DNA of 64,000 nt, from NCBI GenBank assembly GCA_947652115.1, contig OX393571.1:18348879-18412878 (forward strand), read 5' to 3'. Shown piece after piece: positions 1 to 9,473 of the stretch. Origin of the DNA: Blastomussa wellsi. Lineage: Eukaryota; Cnidaria; Anthozoa; Scleractinia; Plerogyridae. The first letter of the stretch is position 1. Each line of letters begins with the position of its first letter. The position numbers were made by a program, and so were the translations under genes. Below the pieces are notes generated by a model. That model was not told the origin of the DNA. It made no database searches and saw nothing but the letters and a program-made list of their open reading frames with translations.

Positions 1-82
1 CGAGCCAGCTGAGTCGTCTAACGTAATTGGACAAGAGAACATTGAGCCCTCAGGCTCAGCCACAGCGGATTCGCTTGCCGCA
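1..82 (+). CDS. Possible 3' part of a coding exon at the window edge
   Basis: The first 82 bases are open in the frame starting at base 2 and end in CA|GTAAGT, a near-perfect splice donor (GT at 83-84). The encoded stretch is polar (Glu, Ser, Ala and Asn rich) with no recognisable domain. The rest of the gene would lie to the left. This rests only on the open frame plus the donor, so a chance match is possible. Confidence 0.3.
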
Positions 83-1053
83 GTAAGTTTGATGAAATAA
101 TTGTACTTATTCTATGTTGATGAACCAAATTGCCAAATGGCCGTTGACGCGCTGAGCCGGATCAACTGAAAACAAGGCTAAATACTTTTGTTTCACACTC
201 TATTTACCGTGAAGAGCCCTTTGAGCGCCTTCAGATAGAGAAAGCATATTTTTTTCAGCCCAAAAACGACACTGTTTCTGAAACTAATAACTCGATATTC
301 AACCGTTTCCAAATGAAATATTTCCGCTTGTGTCCACTTTTTTAGTTGTTCTCGTTGTTTTTCACTAACCGTCATTTTTTTCTTTATAGTCGCCGAGAGT
401 TTTAGCGGTTTACGTGACCAAAGTGGAGGTGGAACAGCATGGCGGAGTGACAGTTGTGGGTGATGATGCCAAAGTCCATCATCATTACTCACCCCAGAGT
501 TAACGTATTTTCACCTTAGTAGATTTATACTCCACAATAAACTGCCAGGAGTCTGTTTGCTCTAAAATCCGTGGGACGAACGCGAAAATGACAAGCATGT
601 TGGTCGATCGGTGAGTTGCACGGGCGTCAGCACTTTTCGCGTTCGTCCGAAATATTTTCGAGCAAAAGAGAAATTGCTCGTAGTCTAACAACAGAAAGTT
701 AATGAATCGCACCAAAAATTCATAAATATAATGCCACATACCAGATAGCTGATGTTTGGCACTCGAAAGACTACCATGGGTGCGTGAGGTCCCAGAGGTT
801 TTTCTTTTCTTTATTGGGACAACGTTGCTCTTGGGTCCTCTTGAATTGTCAGTGACGCAGACAATAAGTATTTCTACTAACAATATTAACAGACATGGCC
901 ATTTTGAACAAACACATAAAGGAGCTAGGCCATGGATTGTGCATCTTGTGGAAAGCTTTAATTTCTCATATGTGTGATTTGCAATCCGTCCCTATCTCAC
1001 GCTTTGCTTCACTAGAATTCTCTCTACGAACTCAAAAGTAATGTCTTTAATAT
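83..1053. other. Intergenic or intronic stretch left of the retrotransposon
   Basis: No convincing gene. Minus-strand open stretches at about 193-492 and 744-870 lack recognisable domains. The second encodes a short basic, NLS-like segment (VPIKKRKTSG) and ends at a possible donor (CTG|GTATGT, read on the minus strand near 745). A hidden minus-strand exon is possible but weakly supported. Confidence 0.3.
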
Positions 1054-1212
1054 TGTAATGTACTTGCCCCGCGGGGGACTGGGACGGAAGTGTGCGAACG
1101 GAAAGCCGTGTGTGTGTGTGTAGTGTAGCACGCGGTGTGTTGTGCTGTTGTGTTGTTCAGTTAAACCAGTTAAATTAAAACAGTTTTCCTCACCCGGTCG
1201 TGGTTTGTTACA
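1054..1212 (+). repeat. 5' LTR
   Basis: Starts TGTAATG and ends TTACA. It repeats at 6687-6843 with one substitution (GCGAACGG here, GCGAGCGG there) and seven rather than six GT units in the (GT)n tract. At about 158 bp it is a short LTR for the group. Confidence 0.95.
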
Positions 1213-1214
1213 AC

Positions 1215-1232
1215 TGGTGGCAGCGGTAAACC
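1215..1232 (+). other. Putative primer-binding site
   Basis: TGGTGGCAGCGGTAAACC begins two bases after the LTR, starts with TGG as a complement to a tRNA CCA end, and abuts the gag start codon at 1233. The priming tRNA is not identified here. Confidence 0.7.
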
Positions 1233-2582
1233 ATGACAAACCAAAGCGATGACAGTAGAATGGTGAAGTGTGGACTTCTCATCGATTTCGACGACGATTC
1301 ACCTAAGGAAACTCACACGGCGAAACACTCAACGCCGATCGGCCCGCCGATCAAGTACAACATGCTGGAAACGACTCCATGCTCTCCAGACGGGACCCAG
1401 GAGTTGATGGCTTCGATTTCAGAGCTCAAGACAATGGTTCTTGGAGTTGGGAAACAGAATAAAGGTGTCGAACAGCAATTCCAGCAGCTTGCAGCACGAC
1501 TTGACATGGTAGATTTGCGGATTTCTGCTATCGAATCCCAGCCGTCCAGGCGTCTGTTGAATGAAACCGCCGAAGGAAACAAAGAAACTACCGAGGTCCA
1601 CCAAAGAGATCCCACAGTAGGCTCGGAGACGGGCGCTGAGTACCTCCAAACAAGTGCTACGGGTCGAACTGTGGTTTCTAATCCCACGTTGCCTTCGGCG
1701 CCATGTTTGCAACCGAGCAAACTGGAGCCCAGTCCCGCGCACGATGGCCCACAGGAAGGGCAGGAATGCAAAACTCCCGTCGCCCAGACACAGCCGGATA
1801 AACCCAAGATTCGCCCCGCTACGTTTAGCGGAAATACACCGTGGGACGACTACCTCGCTCAGTTTGAGCTTGTCGCCGAGATAAACCGATGGAACGACTC
1901 AATGAAGGCCACCTATCTGGCTGTGAGCCTCACCGGCCCAGCCCAAGCAGTCTTGGGTGACCTTGAACCCCAGGCGAGAAAGAACTTTGCGGAGCTAACA
2001 GCTGCCCTTGCTTCCAGATTCGGAACAGAAAACCAACAACAAGTTTATCGCACAGCCTTGAAGAACCGTTCTCGCCAGGGGGGTGAGACACTGCCGGAGC
2101 TAGCACAAGCCGTCCGCAGACTGACACGTCAGGCCTACCCAGAGGCACCTCAGCGGCTACGGGAGTCCCTTGCACGCGACCATTTCATTGACGCAATAAG
2201 TGACATCGACATGCGATGGAGAGTACACCAAAGCCGGCCACAGACGCTCAACGACGCCCTCACCATTGCAGTTGAGCTGGAAGCCTTCATGTCTGCAAAT
2301 CGTCAACAAAACAGACCAACTCGAGCGGTGATCCCCAGCGGCAACGATGTAAGCAGCTGTGGCGAACATCAGGGAACCCCAGGCGCCTCAACTGCTGCGG
2401 AGCTACAAGAAATCAGGGCAATGCTACAGAAGATCATGGAGGACAAGTCACGCCCCTATGGCAAGTACACTGGCTGCCACACCTGTGGAGACAAGTCCCA
2501 TTTCCAGAGGGACTGCCCTCAAGGAGGAGCAGCTGGAGGCAAGGCGCCGGGAAACGGGAGCCAGCCGAGTTCGCGGGGCTGA
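1233..2582 (+). CDS. gag: Retrotransposon Gag polyprotein
   Basis: 449 residues. The ATG follows the primer-binding site directly (ACCATGA). The first third is polar and variable. A retrotransposon-gag type helical region spans about residues 200-330 (it includes WDDYLAQFELVAEINRW). Near the C-terminus, residues 415-428 form a CX2CX4HX4C zinc knuckle (CHTCGDKSHFQRDC; bases 2475-2516), the nucleic-acid-binding motif of nucleocapsid proteins. In the family, Gag forms the cytoplasmic particle that packages element RNA. The frame ends at TGA 2580-2582, and pol lies in the -1 frame and is open across this stop. A slippery heptamer sits 25 bases before the stop. No breaks are seen. Confidence 0.95.
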   Translation: MTNQSDDSRMVKCGLLIDFDDDSPKETHTAKHSTPIGPPIKYNMLETTPCSPDGTQELMASISELKTMVLGVGKQNKGVEQQFQQLAARLDMVDLRISAIESQPSRRLLNETAEGNKETTEVHQRDPTVGSETGAEYLQTSATGRTVVSNPTLPSAPCLQPSKLEPSPAHDGPQEGQECKTPVAQTQPDKPKIRPATFSGNTPWDDYLAQFELVAEINRWNDSMKATYLAVSLTGPAQAVLGDLEPQARKNFAELTAALASRFGTENQQQVYRTALKNRSRQGGETLPELAQAVRRLTRQAYPEAPQRLRESLARDHFIDAISDIDMRWRVHQSRPQTLNDALTIAVELEAFMSANRQQNRPTRAVIPSGNDVSSCGEHQGTPGASTAAELQEIRAMLQKIMEDKSRPYGKYTGCHTCGDKSHFQRDCPQGGAAGGKAPGNGSQPSSRG

Positions 2583-2588
2583 GCTCGG
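2549..2588 (+). promoter_or_regulatory. Programmed -1 frameshift site between gag and pol
   Basis: GGGAAAC at 2549-2555 is in the X XXY YYZ register of the gag frame (G GGA AAC), and the pol frame is exactly -1. Six bases downstream, CAGCC (2562-2566) can pair with GGCTG (2577-2581). The loop GAG (2567-2569) can pair with CTC (2584-2586), giving a possible H-type pseudoknot at the usual spacing. The heptamer and the frame relation are seen directly; the fold and its use are inferred. Confidence 0.7.
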
Positions 2589-5500
2589 TGGAGGATTCAG
2601 CGATTAAGCCCCTGATCCCTATCAGAAGGAATACAGCGGAAGGAGCTGAGGACGGGCTCTACGTGGACGGTGTTGTGGAAGGGATGGCTGTTAGGTTCTT
2701 GGTTGATACGGGTGCCAGCGTGACCATGCTCAAGTCTTCCATTTACGAGGAGCTTCCTGAAGAAAAAAAGATTCCATTGGAGGGAGAGGACCGACGCATG
2801 CTACTGGCCGATGGAAGCACTCTCCCCTTTACTGGTCGGGGAAAGTTTGCGATAGGGGTGGGGCCTTCTTCCGCAGTGCATGAAGTTTTACTTGCCGATA
2901 TTGAAGTTGATGGAATACTTGGTATGGACTTTCTCCGGGCCCAGCAGTGTGAGCTGCGTCTGGAGAACAAGGTGTATGTCTTGACGTTGCCTGGAGGCCA
3001 AGTGTCATGCCACACTACACAAGGGAACTTGGCTTGTCGGCGCGTGGCGATCTGCGAAACAGTGGTGATACCACCGCGTTCGGAAGTAATCGTGGCAGCA
3101 GAATTTGTAGAGGGAGAGGCGTCAGATGGGGCTGGGGTCCTGGAGGCGACCACTCGATTTCAAGAACGTAACAATGTAATGGTGGCAAGGGCCCTTGTGC
3201 ACACCAACCAGCACAAGGTCCCTTTGAGACTGCTCAACCCCTCGGATTCAGCCCAGACAGTGTTCAAGCGATCCATAGCAGCAGTGTGTGAACCGGTAGA
3301 AAGTGTTGACCAGGAAGTGAGTGGTCCGCCGAGAGTGAATTGTGTGACACCCCCGGGAAAAGAAGACAACGTTACAGGAGCGGGAAGCTTACCACTTCAT
3401 CTAGTCGACCTTTACGAAAGGAGCATCGGACAGCTGAATAGCGAACAACAAGAGGATGTGAAGTCACTGCTTATTGAGTTCAGCGATGTGTTCTCTGCTG
3501 GCCCCAGTGACATTGGACGTACCAGTTTGGTTACCCATCAGATCAACACCGGTGACGCTCGACCAATCCGACAACAGGCGCGTCGCTTGCCGTGTCACAA
3601 GAAGCTGGAAGCAGAGAAGGAAATCACTAACATGCTGGAGAGAGACATAATCGAACCATCCTGTAGCCCATGGGCCTCACCAATTGTCCTGGCCAAGAAA
3701 GCTGATGGCTCGACACGCTTCTGTCTTGATTATCGTAAGCTCAATGCAGTCACCATCAAGGACTCATACCCACTCCCCCGCATTGACGACACGCTAGATG
3801 CGCTCGTAGGATCTCAATGGTTTTCGACCCTGGACCTGTCAAGTGGGTATTGGCAAGTGGAGGTTAGCGAGGACGACAAGCCCAAAACCGCATTTACCAC
3901 GGGGACCGGAGGGTTGTATCAGTTTAAAGTTATGCCCTTCGGGCTCTGCAATGCGCCGGCCACCTTTGAACGGCTGATGGAGCAGGTGCTTAGTGGGCTG
4001 CCGTGGGAGATACTGCTGACACTGATCTACCTTGATGACGTGATCGTGTATGCTAAGACCTGGGAAGAAGAATTGGAGAGGTTGCGGCGTGTGTTCTCCC
4101 GGTTGCGCGAAGCAAAGCTCAAGTTGAACCCCAAAAAGTGTCACCTTTTCAAGAGCCGCGTTAACTATCTGGGCCATGTGGTAAGCCAGGAGGGAGTCTC
4201 GACAGATCCAGACAAGATCGCAGCGATAAAGGACTGGCCTGTCCCATCGAACACCAAGGACCTGCGCTCCTTTCTTGGCCTGTGCTCGTACTACCGTCGG
4301 TATGTCAAGGGATTCGCTGATGCTGCAAAGCCCCTATACAAACTGCAAGAGAGGGAGACTGACTACGTGTGGACGGAGGCGTGTGACCGGTCTTTTCAGC
4401 TCCTAAAGGGGCACCTGACAGCTTCGCCTATTCTCGCATTTCCCAATGCTAATGAAAGATTCATCCTAGACACAGATGCGAGTAACACTGGGGTTGGTGC
4501 AGTCTTATCCCAGCAGACAGATGGATGCGAGAGAGTAGTTGCATACTACAGCCGGACACTGTCCAAGTCGGAACGCAACTACTGTGTAACCCGGCGAGAG
4601 TTGCTCGCAGTCATTTTGGCCATCCGGAACTTTCGCCATTACCTCCTCGGGAAGAGCTTCCGGGTTCGCACAGACCACGGAGCCCTGCAGTGGCTTATGG
4701 ATTTCCGTAACCCAGACGGCCAAATGGCTCGTTGGCTTGAAGAACTCTCTATGTATGAGTTTAGCATTGAGTACCGCAGGGGCGGCAGTCATGGCAATGC
4801 AGACGGATTCTCCAGGAGACCTTGTCGTGAGTGTAACAAGTGCGCGAGGGAAGAGGAGAAAGAAGCTAGGATGAGGAAGGAAGAGGGGGAGACAGTTGCC
4901 TGTAACATTGTTAAGAAGCCCACCATTAAGAAGCAAGAGGCCCCTTGGGTACAACAATGGTCCCCGAAAGATATTCGCACGGAGCAACTTGCCGATGAGG
5001 GTGTGGCAAAAATGATCATCTGGAAGGAGAAGAGTACTACACGTCCCACGTGGCCCGAAGTAGCGAGGGAAGGTCCAGATGCTAAATCGTACTGGGCCCA
5101 GTGGGACCGAATGGTGTTGAAAGATGGTGTGCTATACCGACAGTGGGAGACAGAGGCCGGAAATGGTGTGTCCTTGCAGCTAGTTCTTCCCCGGGGTTAT
5201 CGAGAAGAAGTGTTGAACCAACTCCATACCAGCCCAACCTCAGGCCATCTGGGGATAAAGAAGACGATTGCAAGGGTCAAGGAGCGGTTTTACTGGAATG
5301 GGTACACACAAGAGGTACGACGATGGTGTCAACGCTGTGATACCTGTAACTCGAGGGGAGGACCCCCAAAGAAGCCCAAAGCCGGGATGAGAAATTACAA
5401 CGTTGGTACACCCCTGGAGAGAATTGCGATAGACATCACGGGACCGTTCACGCCCTCAGACCAGGGTAACAAGTATGTGTTAGTAGTTGGCGACTATTTT

Positions 5501-6565
5501 ACAAAGTGGACTGAGGCGTACGCCCTGCCCAATCAGGAAACTGAGACAGTGGCCCGAGTGTTAGCGGAAGAGTTTATCCCAAGGTATGGAGTGCCAAGAG
5601 AGATACACTCGGACCAGGGCCGCAACTTCGAATCAGCTCTCTTCAAGGAAGTCGGCCGGATACTTGGGATGGAAAAGACGAGGACCACTCCGCTGAGGCC
5701 ACAATCGGACGGCATGGTGGAGCGGTTCAATCGAACTCTAAAGAACATGCTCGCGAAATTTGTGGATGAAAACCTCAGTGACTGGGATCGCCACCTACCC
5801 CTGGTCATGATGGCTTATCGGTCCGCGGTGCACGAGACCACTGGTTGTACCCCAAACGAGCTAATGTTTGGTAGAGAAGTACGGCTTCCTGTTGACCTGC
5901 TTTTCGGCCCACCAGATAACGACAACGAAGGCGAGCAGGTCGGCGATTATGCACAGACGCTGCAAGAGAAGATCAAACGGGTGCATCAGTATGCAAGGGA
6001 ACATCTTAACATCGAAAGTGAAAGACAAAGGCAGAAGTACGACCAACGGCTAAATCAGCGCACGTACGATCGGGGCAATGCGGTGTGGTTTTACAACCCT
6101 AAAAGGAAGAAAAAGATCTCACCATGCTTGCAGCGCCCTTGGGAGGGTCCTTGCGTTGTACTCAAGAGAATTAGTGACGTTGTGTACAGGATCCAGAAGA
6201 CCCCTCAGTCTAAGCCAAAAGTCATACATCATGATCGGTTGCGCCCCTATAAGGGGGAAGCTGTGCCAACTTGGCTCCCTTCCCAGCTGGGAAAATCTAG
6301 TGAGGCTTCCGTTCGAGAGACGAGCCCTCCACCCCCACCAGGTAACCCGAACAGCAAGAGTGCAGGCTCCAAGAGGCGCAACATGATGACCTCAGGTTCA
6401 CCATCTGCCAAGAGGGGGCCGGATGTTCTCGATCAGGACCCCCGACCGAAAGACAAGTCGTACAATGTAACGGACCACAAGTGCAGCGACCCGAAGGCTC
6501 TTGGGCGACCGACACGTTCCAGGAGGGCTCCGAACTGGGCCAGAGACTATTGTTTAGACGTTTAA
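2588..6565 (+). CDS. pol: Retrotransposon Pol polyprotein (PR-RT-RNase H-IN)
   Basis: 1325 codons from a GTG at 2588, but the frame stays open upstream through the gag end. Synthesis by -1 frameshifting at about 2555 is therefore more likely than initiation at 2588. Domains in order: aspartic protease with FLVDTGAS (D at about residue 40); reverse transcriptase with FSTLDLSSGYWQV and the catalytic YLDD (residues 481-484, bases 4028-4039); RNase H with FILDTDAS and TDHGALQWL; integrase with an HHCC zinc region (HLGIKKTIARV...CQRCDTC) and a DDE core (AIDITGPF, HSDQGRNF, VERFNRTLKNML); then a GPY/F-like segment (WEGPCVVLKRISDVVYRIQ) and a basic, Pro/Ser-rich tail without an obvious chromodomain. 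All catalytic residues looked for are present and there is no stop or frameshift. In the family these enzymes mature Gag, copy the RNA in cytoplasmic particles and insert the cDNA. Confidence 0.96.
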   Translation: MEDSAIKPLIPIRRNTAEGAEDGLYVDGVVEGMAVRFLVDTGASVTMLKSSIYEELPEEKKIPLEGEDRRMLLADGSTLPFTGRGKFAIGVGPSSAVHEVLLADIEVDGILGMDFLRAQQCELRLENKVYVLTLPGGQVSCHTTQGNLACRRVAICETVVIPPRSEVIVAAEFVEGEASDGAGVLEATTRFQERNNVMVARALVHTNQHKVPLRLLNPSDSAQTVFKRSIAAVCEPVESVDQEVSGPPRVNCVTPPGKEDNVTGAGSLPLHLVDLYERSIGQLNSEQQEDVKSLLIEFSDVFSAGPSDIGRTSLVTHQINTGDARPIRQQARRLPCHKKLEAEKEITNMLERDIIEPSCSPWASPIVLAKKADGSTRFCLDYRKLNAVTIKDSYPLPRIDDTLDALVGSQWFSTLDLSSGYWQVEVSEDDKPKTAFTTGTGGLYQFKVMPFGLCNAPATFERLMEQVLSGLPWEILLTLIYLDDVIVYAKTWEEELERLRRVFSRLREAKLKLNPKKCHLFKSRVNYLGHVVSQEGVSTDPDKIAAIKDWPVPSNTKDLRSFLGLCSYYRRYVKGFADAAKPLYKLQERETDYVWTEACDRSFQLLKGHLTASPILAFPNANERFILDTDASNTGVGAVLSQQTDGCERVVAYYSRTLSKSERNYCVTRRELLAVILAIRNFRHYLLGKSFRVRTDHGALQWLMDFRNPDGQMARWLEELSMYEFSIEYRRGGSHGNADGFSRRPCRECNKCAREEEKEARMRKEEGETVACNIVKKPTIKKQEAPWVQQWSPKDIRTEQLADEGVAKMIIWKEKSTTRPTWPEVAREGPDAKSYWAQWDRMVLKDGVLYRQWETEAGNGVSLQLVLPRGYREEVLNQLHTSPTSGHLGIKKTIARVKERFYWNGYTQEVRRWCQRCDTCNSRGGPPKKPKAGMRNYNVGTPLERIAIDITGPFTPSDQGNKYVLVVGDYFTKWTEAYALPNQETETVARVLAEEFIPRYGVPREIHSDQGRNFESALFKEVGRILGMEKTRTTPLRPQSDGMVERFNRTLKNMLAKFVDENLSDWDRHLPLVMMAYRSAVHETTGCTPNELMFGREVRLPVDLLFGPPDNDNEGEQVGDYAQTLQEKIKRVHQYAREHLNIESERQRQKYDQRLNQRTYDRGNAVWFYNPKRKKKISPCLQRPWEGPCVVLKRISDVVYRIQKTPQSKPKVIHHDRLRPYKGEAVPTWLPSQLGKSSEASVRETSPPPPPGNPNSKSAGSKRRNMMTSGSPSAKRGPDVLDQDPRPKDKSYNVTDHKCSDPKALGRPTRSRRAPNWARDYCLDV

Positions 6566-6670
6566 AGTTCAGACACTTGAAGTTCATTCAAGAACATTTA
6601 AATTTAATGCACTTTTGACCTTTTAAATTAATTTAAAGTTCCGTTTATTAGGACACGGGGCGTGTCCCCA

Positions 6671-6686
6671 TCTTGGAGGGGGGCAG
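6671..6686 (+). other. Polypurine tract of the retrotransposon
   Basis: TTGGAGGGGGGCAG directly precedes the 3' LTR. This is the expected place and composition for the plus-strand primer. Confidence 0.8.
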
Positions 6687-6843
6687 TGTAATGTACTTGC
6701 CCCGCGGGGGACTGGGACGGAAGTGTGCGAGCGGAAAGCCGTGTGTGTGTGTAGTGTAGCACGCGGTGTGTTGTGCTGTTGTGTTGTTCAGTTAAACCAG
6801 TTAAATTAAAACAGTTTTCCTCACCCGGTCGTGGTTTGTTACA
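6687..6843 (+). repeat. 3' LTR
   Basis: 157 bp, near-identical to 1054-1212. It is followed by ATAT(T), matching the left flank. Confidence 0.95.
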
Positions 6844-9150
6844 ATATTCACATTTTTCTCATAGAAGGAACGTCTTTGATATGGGAGCAGCTATGTGAAA
6901 ACTAGTCAATATAATTTTTTTAAAATCTCTAGATCGAAAGTCTAATATGTTGTGGGCTATCTCTGAAAATTTCAAAGGCATTGAACCACTTTAAGAGCGC
7001 TAGATTATTATAAAAATATAGGGTACATATACATTCGTTACGGAAAGTTTTGCTATCATATTATTACCTTTCAGGAAAGTTGTTCATAGGTGTGAAACCC
7101 ATGTTTCAATCTACAGCAGGTCGCTGGAATCAACGAACTAACAGATACTAAGGCAAACTTGTTAAATTTTGAGTGCAAAATATTCAACTCGATTTTTTTC
7201 AGAATCGCTCTCATATAATTTTCTCAAACTTAGCAGTGTTGAAGACCTACATGTAGTCTACAAGGGGCGTTGATTCGTTTCAAAAGTTTAGGTCTGGATT
7301 TCTTTAAAAATGCTGATGATGACTTTGTTGTTTCGTTGCTATGGTAACACCGATGGCAATTGAATCTACATTTTAGGAAACATTATTCAATCTCTAGTAC
7401 ATGTGCGAAAAATCTTGCCCGATCGACCCAAGACAGTGAAGTATTAGCCTTTTAAAGCTGGGTTGGTGTGGTTCTGAAAACTGAGATGAACCACCTTAAG
7501 GATATGTTTATTGTTAATTAAAAATAAGAAATTTTGCGCGCTATAATTTCTCAAGTTGTTGACAACAACATAGGACCAAAACTTGAGCAGTGGCGGCACG
7601 CAAAGTTGTTTGGCAATATATGTATATAAATATCTAACGTAGGTAAGGCTTGTACATATATTATAAAATAGTTCTTTTTTGTTATTAAGATCTATCAGGG
7701 TTGGTATTTAATTTATGCATGTCTAACCCCTGAAATCTTGTCACTGCCGACCAATTTGTGTGCTGTACTCCAATATGAGTGAGAGAATGATTTTCAAAGC
7801 GAAATTTGAGTCGGGCCCACTGAATTTGGTACACTAGTGTTTTAGGGGCTAGGAGCATTGGAGTTTATTACGGTTTTTGGTCAGAATTGCCTAAATTTAA
7901 CTTCTAACGCGTCGTCAATACTCAAATCGCTTCTCAAGTAAATCACTTATTGTATAACATCAAGTGAAGTCAGAACAGAAGGACGATACAAAATATGTTA
8001 GTACCTGATTTAATATGACATGCAATGGGAAAACTTAGTTGGCATCAATCTCGATCTTGGCCATCCGCCGATCATCTATAAACAGTTTCTTTACATTACG
8101 ATTGTCTTTCAAGGGTTTTTTCATCATTATCATGCAGCTTCTATTAACCGAAACGCGTCCCTTGGATTTTCGATGTGTCGTTAAAATTAAAATAGCGTGA
8201 GACGGCCCCTTTAAATACCCAGCAGTTGATCTTTTGAACGATTCTGATAAAACTATATTCCTATTTTATGATGTTGATTCTTTCATTTGAAAGAAACTAG
8301 GTTATTTTGTATACGAAGCATTGCATTTAAGAAAAACTTACAATCCTATTTAATTTAATGTGATTAGTGATATTGTTATCTTATATATTTTAGTAATTGC
8401 AGTAATTTTACTTATTGTTGTTTTAGGTAATACCATCTATATATGGGAAACAAACTAAATAGACTGCAAAAGCCGTGGACGAAGATCCTGCTTGATTGCA
8501 CGTTGGATCTCCCAGGAGATCTAATCAGCCAAACTTGAAAAATAAATTAACGATGACAAGTCAAAGACCTACTGCAAGGCTGAAACAACGTGATATATTT
8601 TAAACAATATTTCGGCTGGCCAGACCAGCCTTCTTCAGGTTTAGGTGTTACTAAATTTTGAACATGAAATTTCGATATTATATTATGGTGGCGTCGCAAA
8701 TGGCGGAAGTTACATATACAAGATGATACCAGAGAAAGATAGAAATACTGTATCTATATAAAATAAAAATAGACTAAGTAAACATACAAACGTTTCTACG
8801 TTAGTTACACGTTTTACGATTCATCGCGTCTATTCAAACCATGGGGCTCCAATGTCCCCGCTAAATCTATTAAAAAGGACTCTGGCTTTTCTGATTGAGT
8901 CACGTGAGGAGTGGATTAGTTCAAGCGGGATTAGTTGCATGTCAGTGTAAAAGTGGATGGGATGAGAAAGAAGATGTTCGAACGAGCACAGACGCTCAGT
9001 CGACAAAACTAACAAAATCGTTTCGCCCTCCATCGTTTTTCCCTCGCTCGGTGCCCGCTTCTTTTGTCACCCCCGACTACTGGAGAGCCTGGAACAGGCT
9101 AATGGATGAATGTTAGTGTGTATCCATTGCTTCCCACATGTGGTTGTTTG
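6844..9150. other. AT-rich non-coding stretch
   Basis: No long ORF, splice-supported exon or complete element recognised. It contains a hammerhead-like motif near 8605-8640 (listed separately) and is otherwise featureless intergenic DNA. Confidence 0.6.
8605..8640 (-). ncRNA. Hammerhead-like motif (degenerate)
   Basis: Read on the minus strand: CTGAAGA, a GGCTGG...CCAGCC hairpin, then GAAAT. This resembles the hammerhead core CUGANGA - stem II - GAAA, with one extra A before the stem. An ATATT...AATAT pairing after GAAA could form stem III, but no complementary stem I was found, so it is probably an inactive remnant of a retroelement. Confidence 0.3.
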
Positions 9151-9415
9151 GTTTGAATTCCCCACCTCCCCGGAAATTCCAGTTTGGCTTCAATCCACAA
9201 TACCACCTCGAGATTTCCAGTCTCCTGTTGTGTGGGTATGGAATCAAACATACGAATTCTTGAAGTACTCTTAGCTCGTAGATCAAAACATTATTTCTAA
9301 ACGGCGTTTATGAACACGGTAAACCTTTTCCTCTAGCATCGAAATAAAAGTCGCGCTGGTATATATTCCACAAACACTCCGTAAGCCTGCCCACCACCAT
9401 CCCCTCCCCTGCTCC
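9151..9415 (+). repeat. Left arm of a large inverted repeat around the F-box gene
   Basis: About 265 bp that recurs inverted at 12205-12655. Shared pieces include GAATTCTTGAAGTACTC and CCTGCCCACCACCATCCCC. It covers the region just upstream of the F-box gene, so it probably includes promoter or 5' UTR sequence. It lacks the 175 bp insertion present in the right arm. Confidence 0.85.
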
Positions 9416-9473
9416 GGTGGGTCGGCTTATGAGAAGGCGGGGTAAGAGCCCGCACTGCGGCAAACTGACCAAC

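Larger units (their letters stand above)
1054..6843 (+). mobile_element. Complete Ty3/gypsy LTR retrotransposon
   Basis: A 5.8 kb element with two short LTRs (159 and 157 bp), a primer-binding site, an intact gag, an intact pol in the -1 frame, a polypurine tract and a 4 bp flanking duplication ATAT (1050-1053 and 6844-6847). A 5 bp duplication is possible if one terminal base is reassigned. LTR ends are TGTAA...TTACA. Domain order protease, reverse transcriptase, RNase H, integrase places it in the Ty3/gypsy group. The two LTRs differ only by one A/G substitution and one GT unit in a microsatellite, and neither ORF is broken. The insertion is therefore recent and may still be competent. The element is clearly GC-richer than the surrounding DNA. 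Confidence 0.96.

Noticed and set aside
1313..1807. Antisense ORFs over gag (also 1419-1742)
   Set aside because: Shadows of the GC-rich gag frame with no domain.
2588..2590. GTG at 2588 as the true pol start
   Set aside because: The frame is open far upstream and a -1 slippery site in register exists; a GTG start is unlikely in an animal element.
9417..9473. Upstream in-frame start of the F-box gene
   Set aside because: The ATG at 9474 has a better context and gives a length like FBXL12; the upstream residues are low-complexity basic sequence next to the repeat arm.
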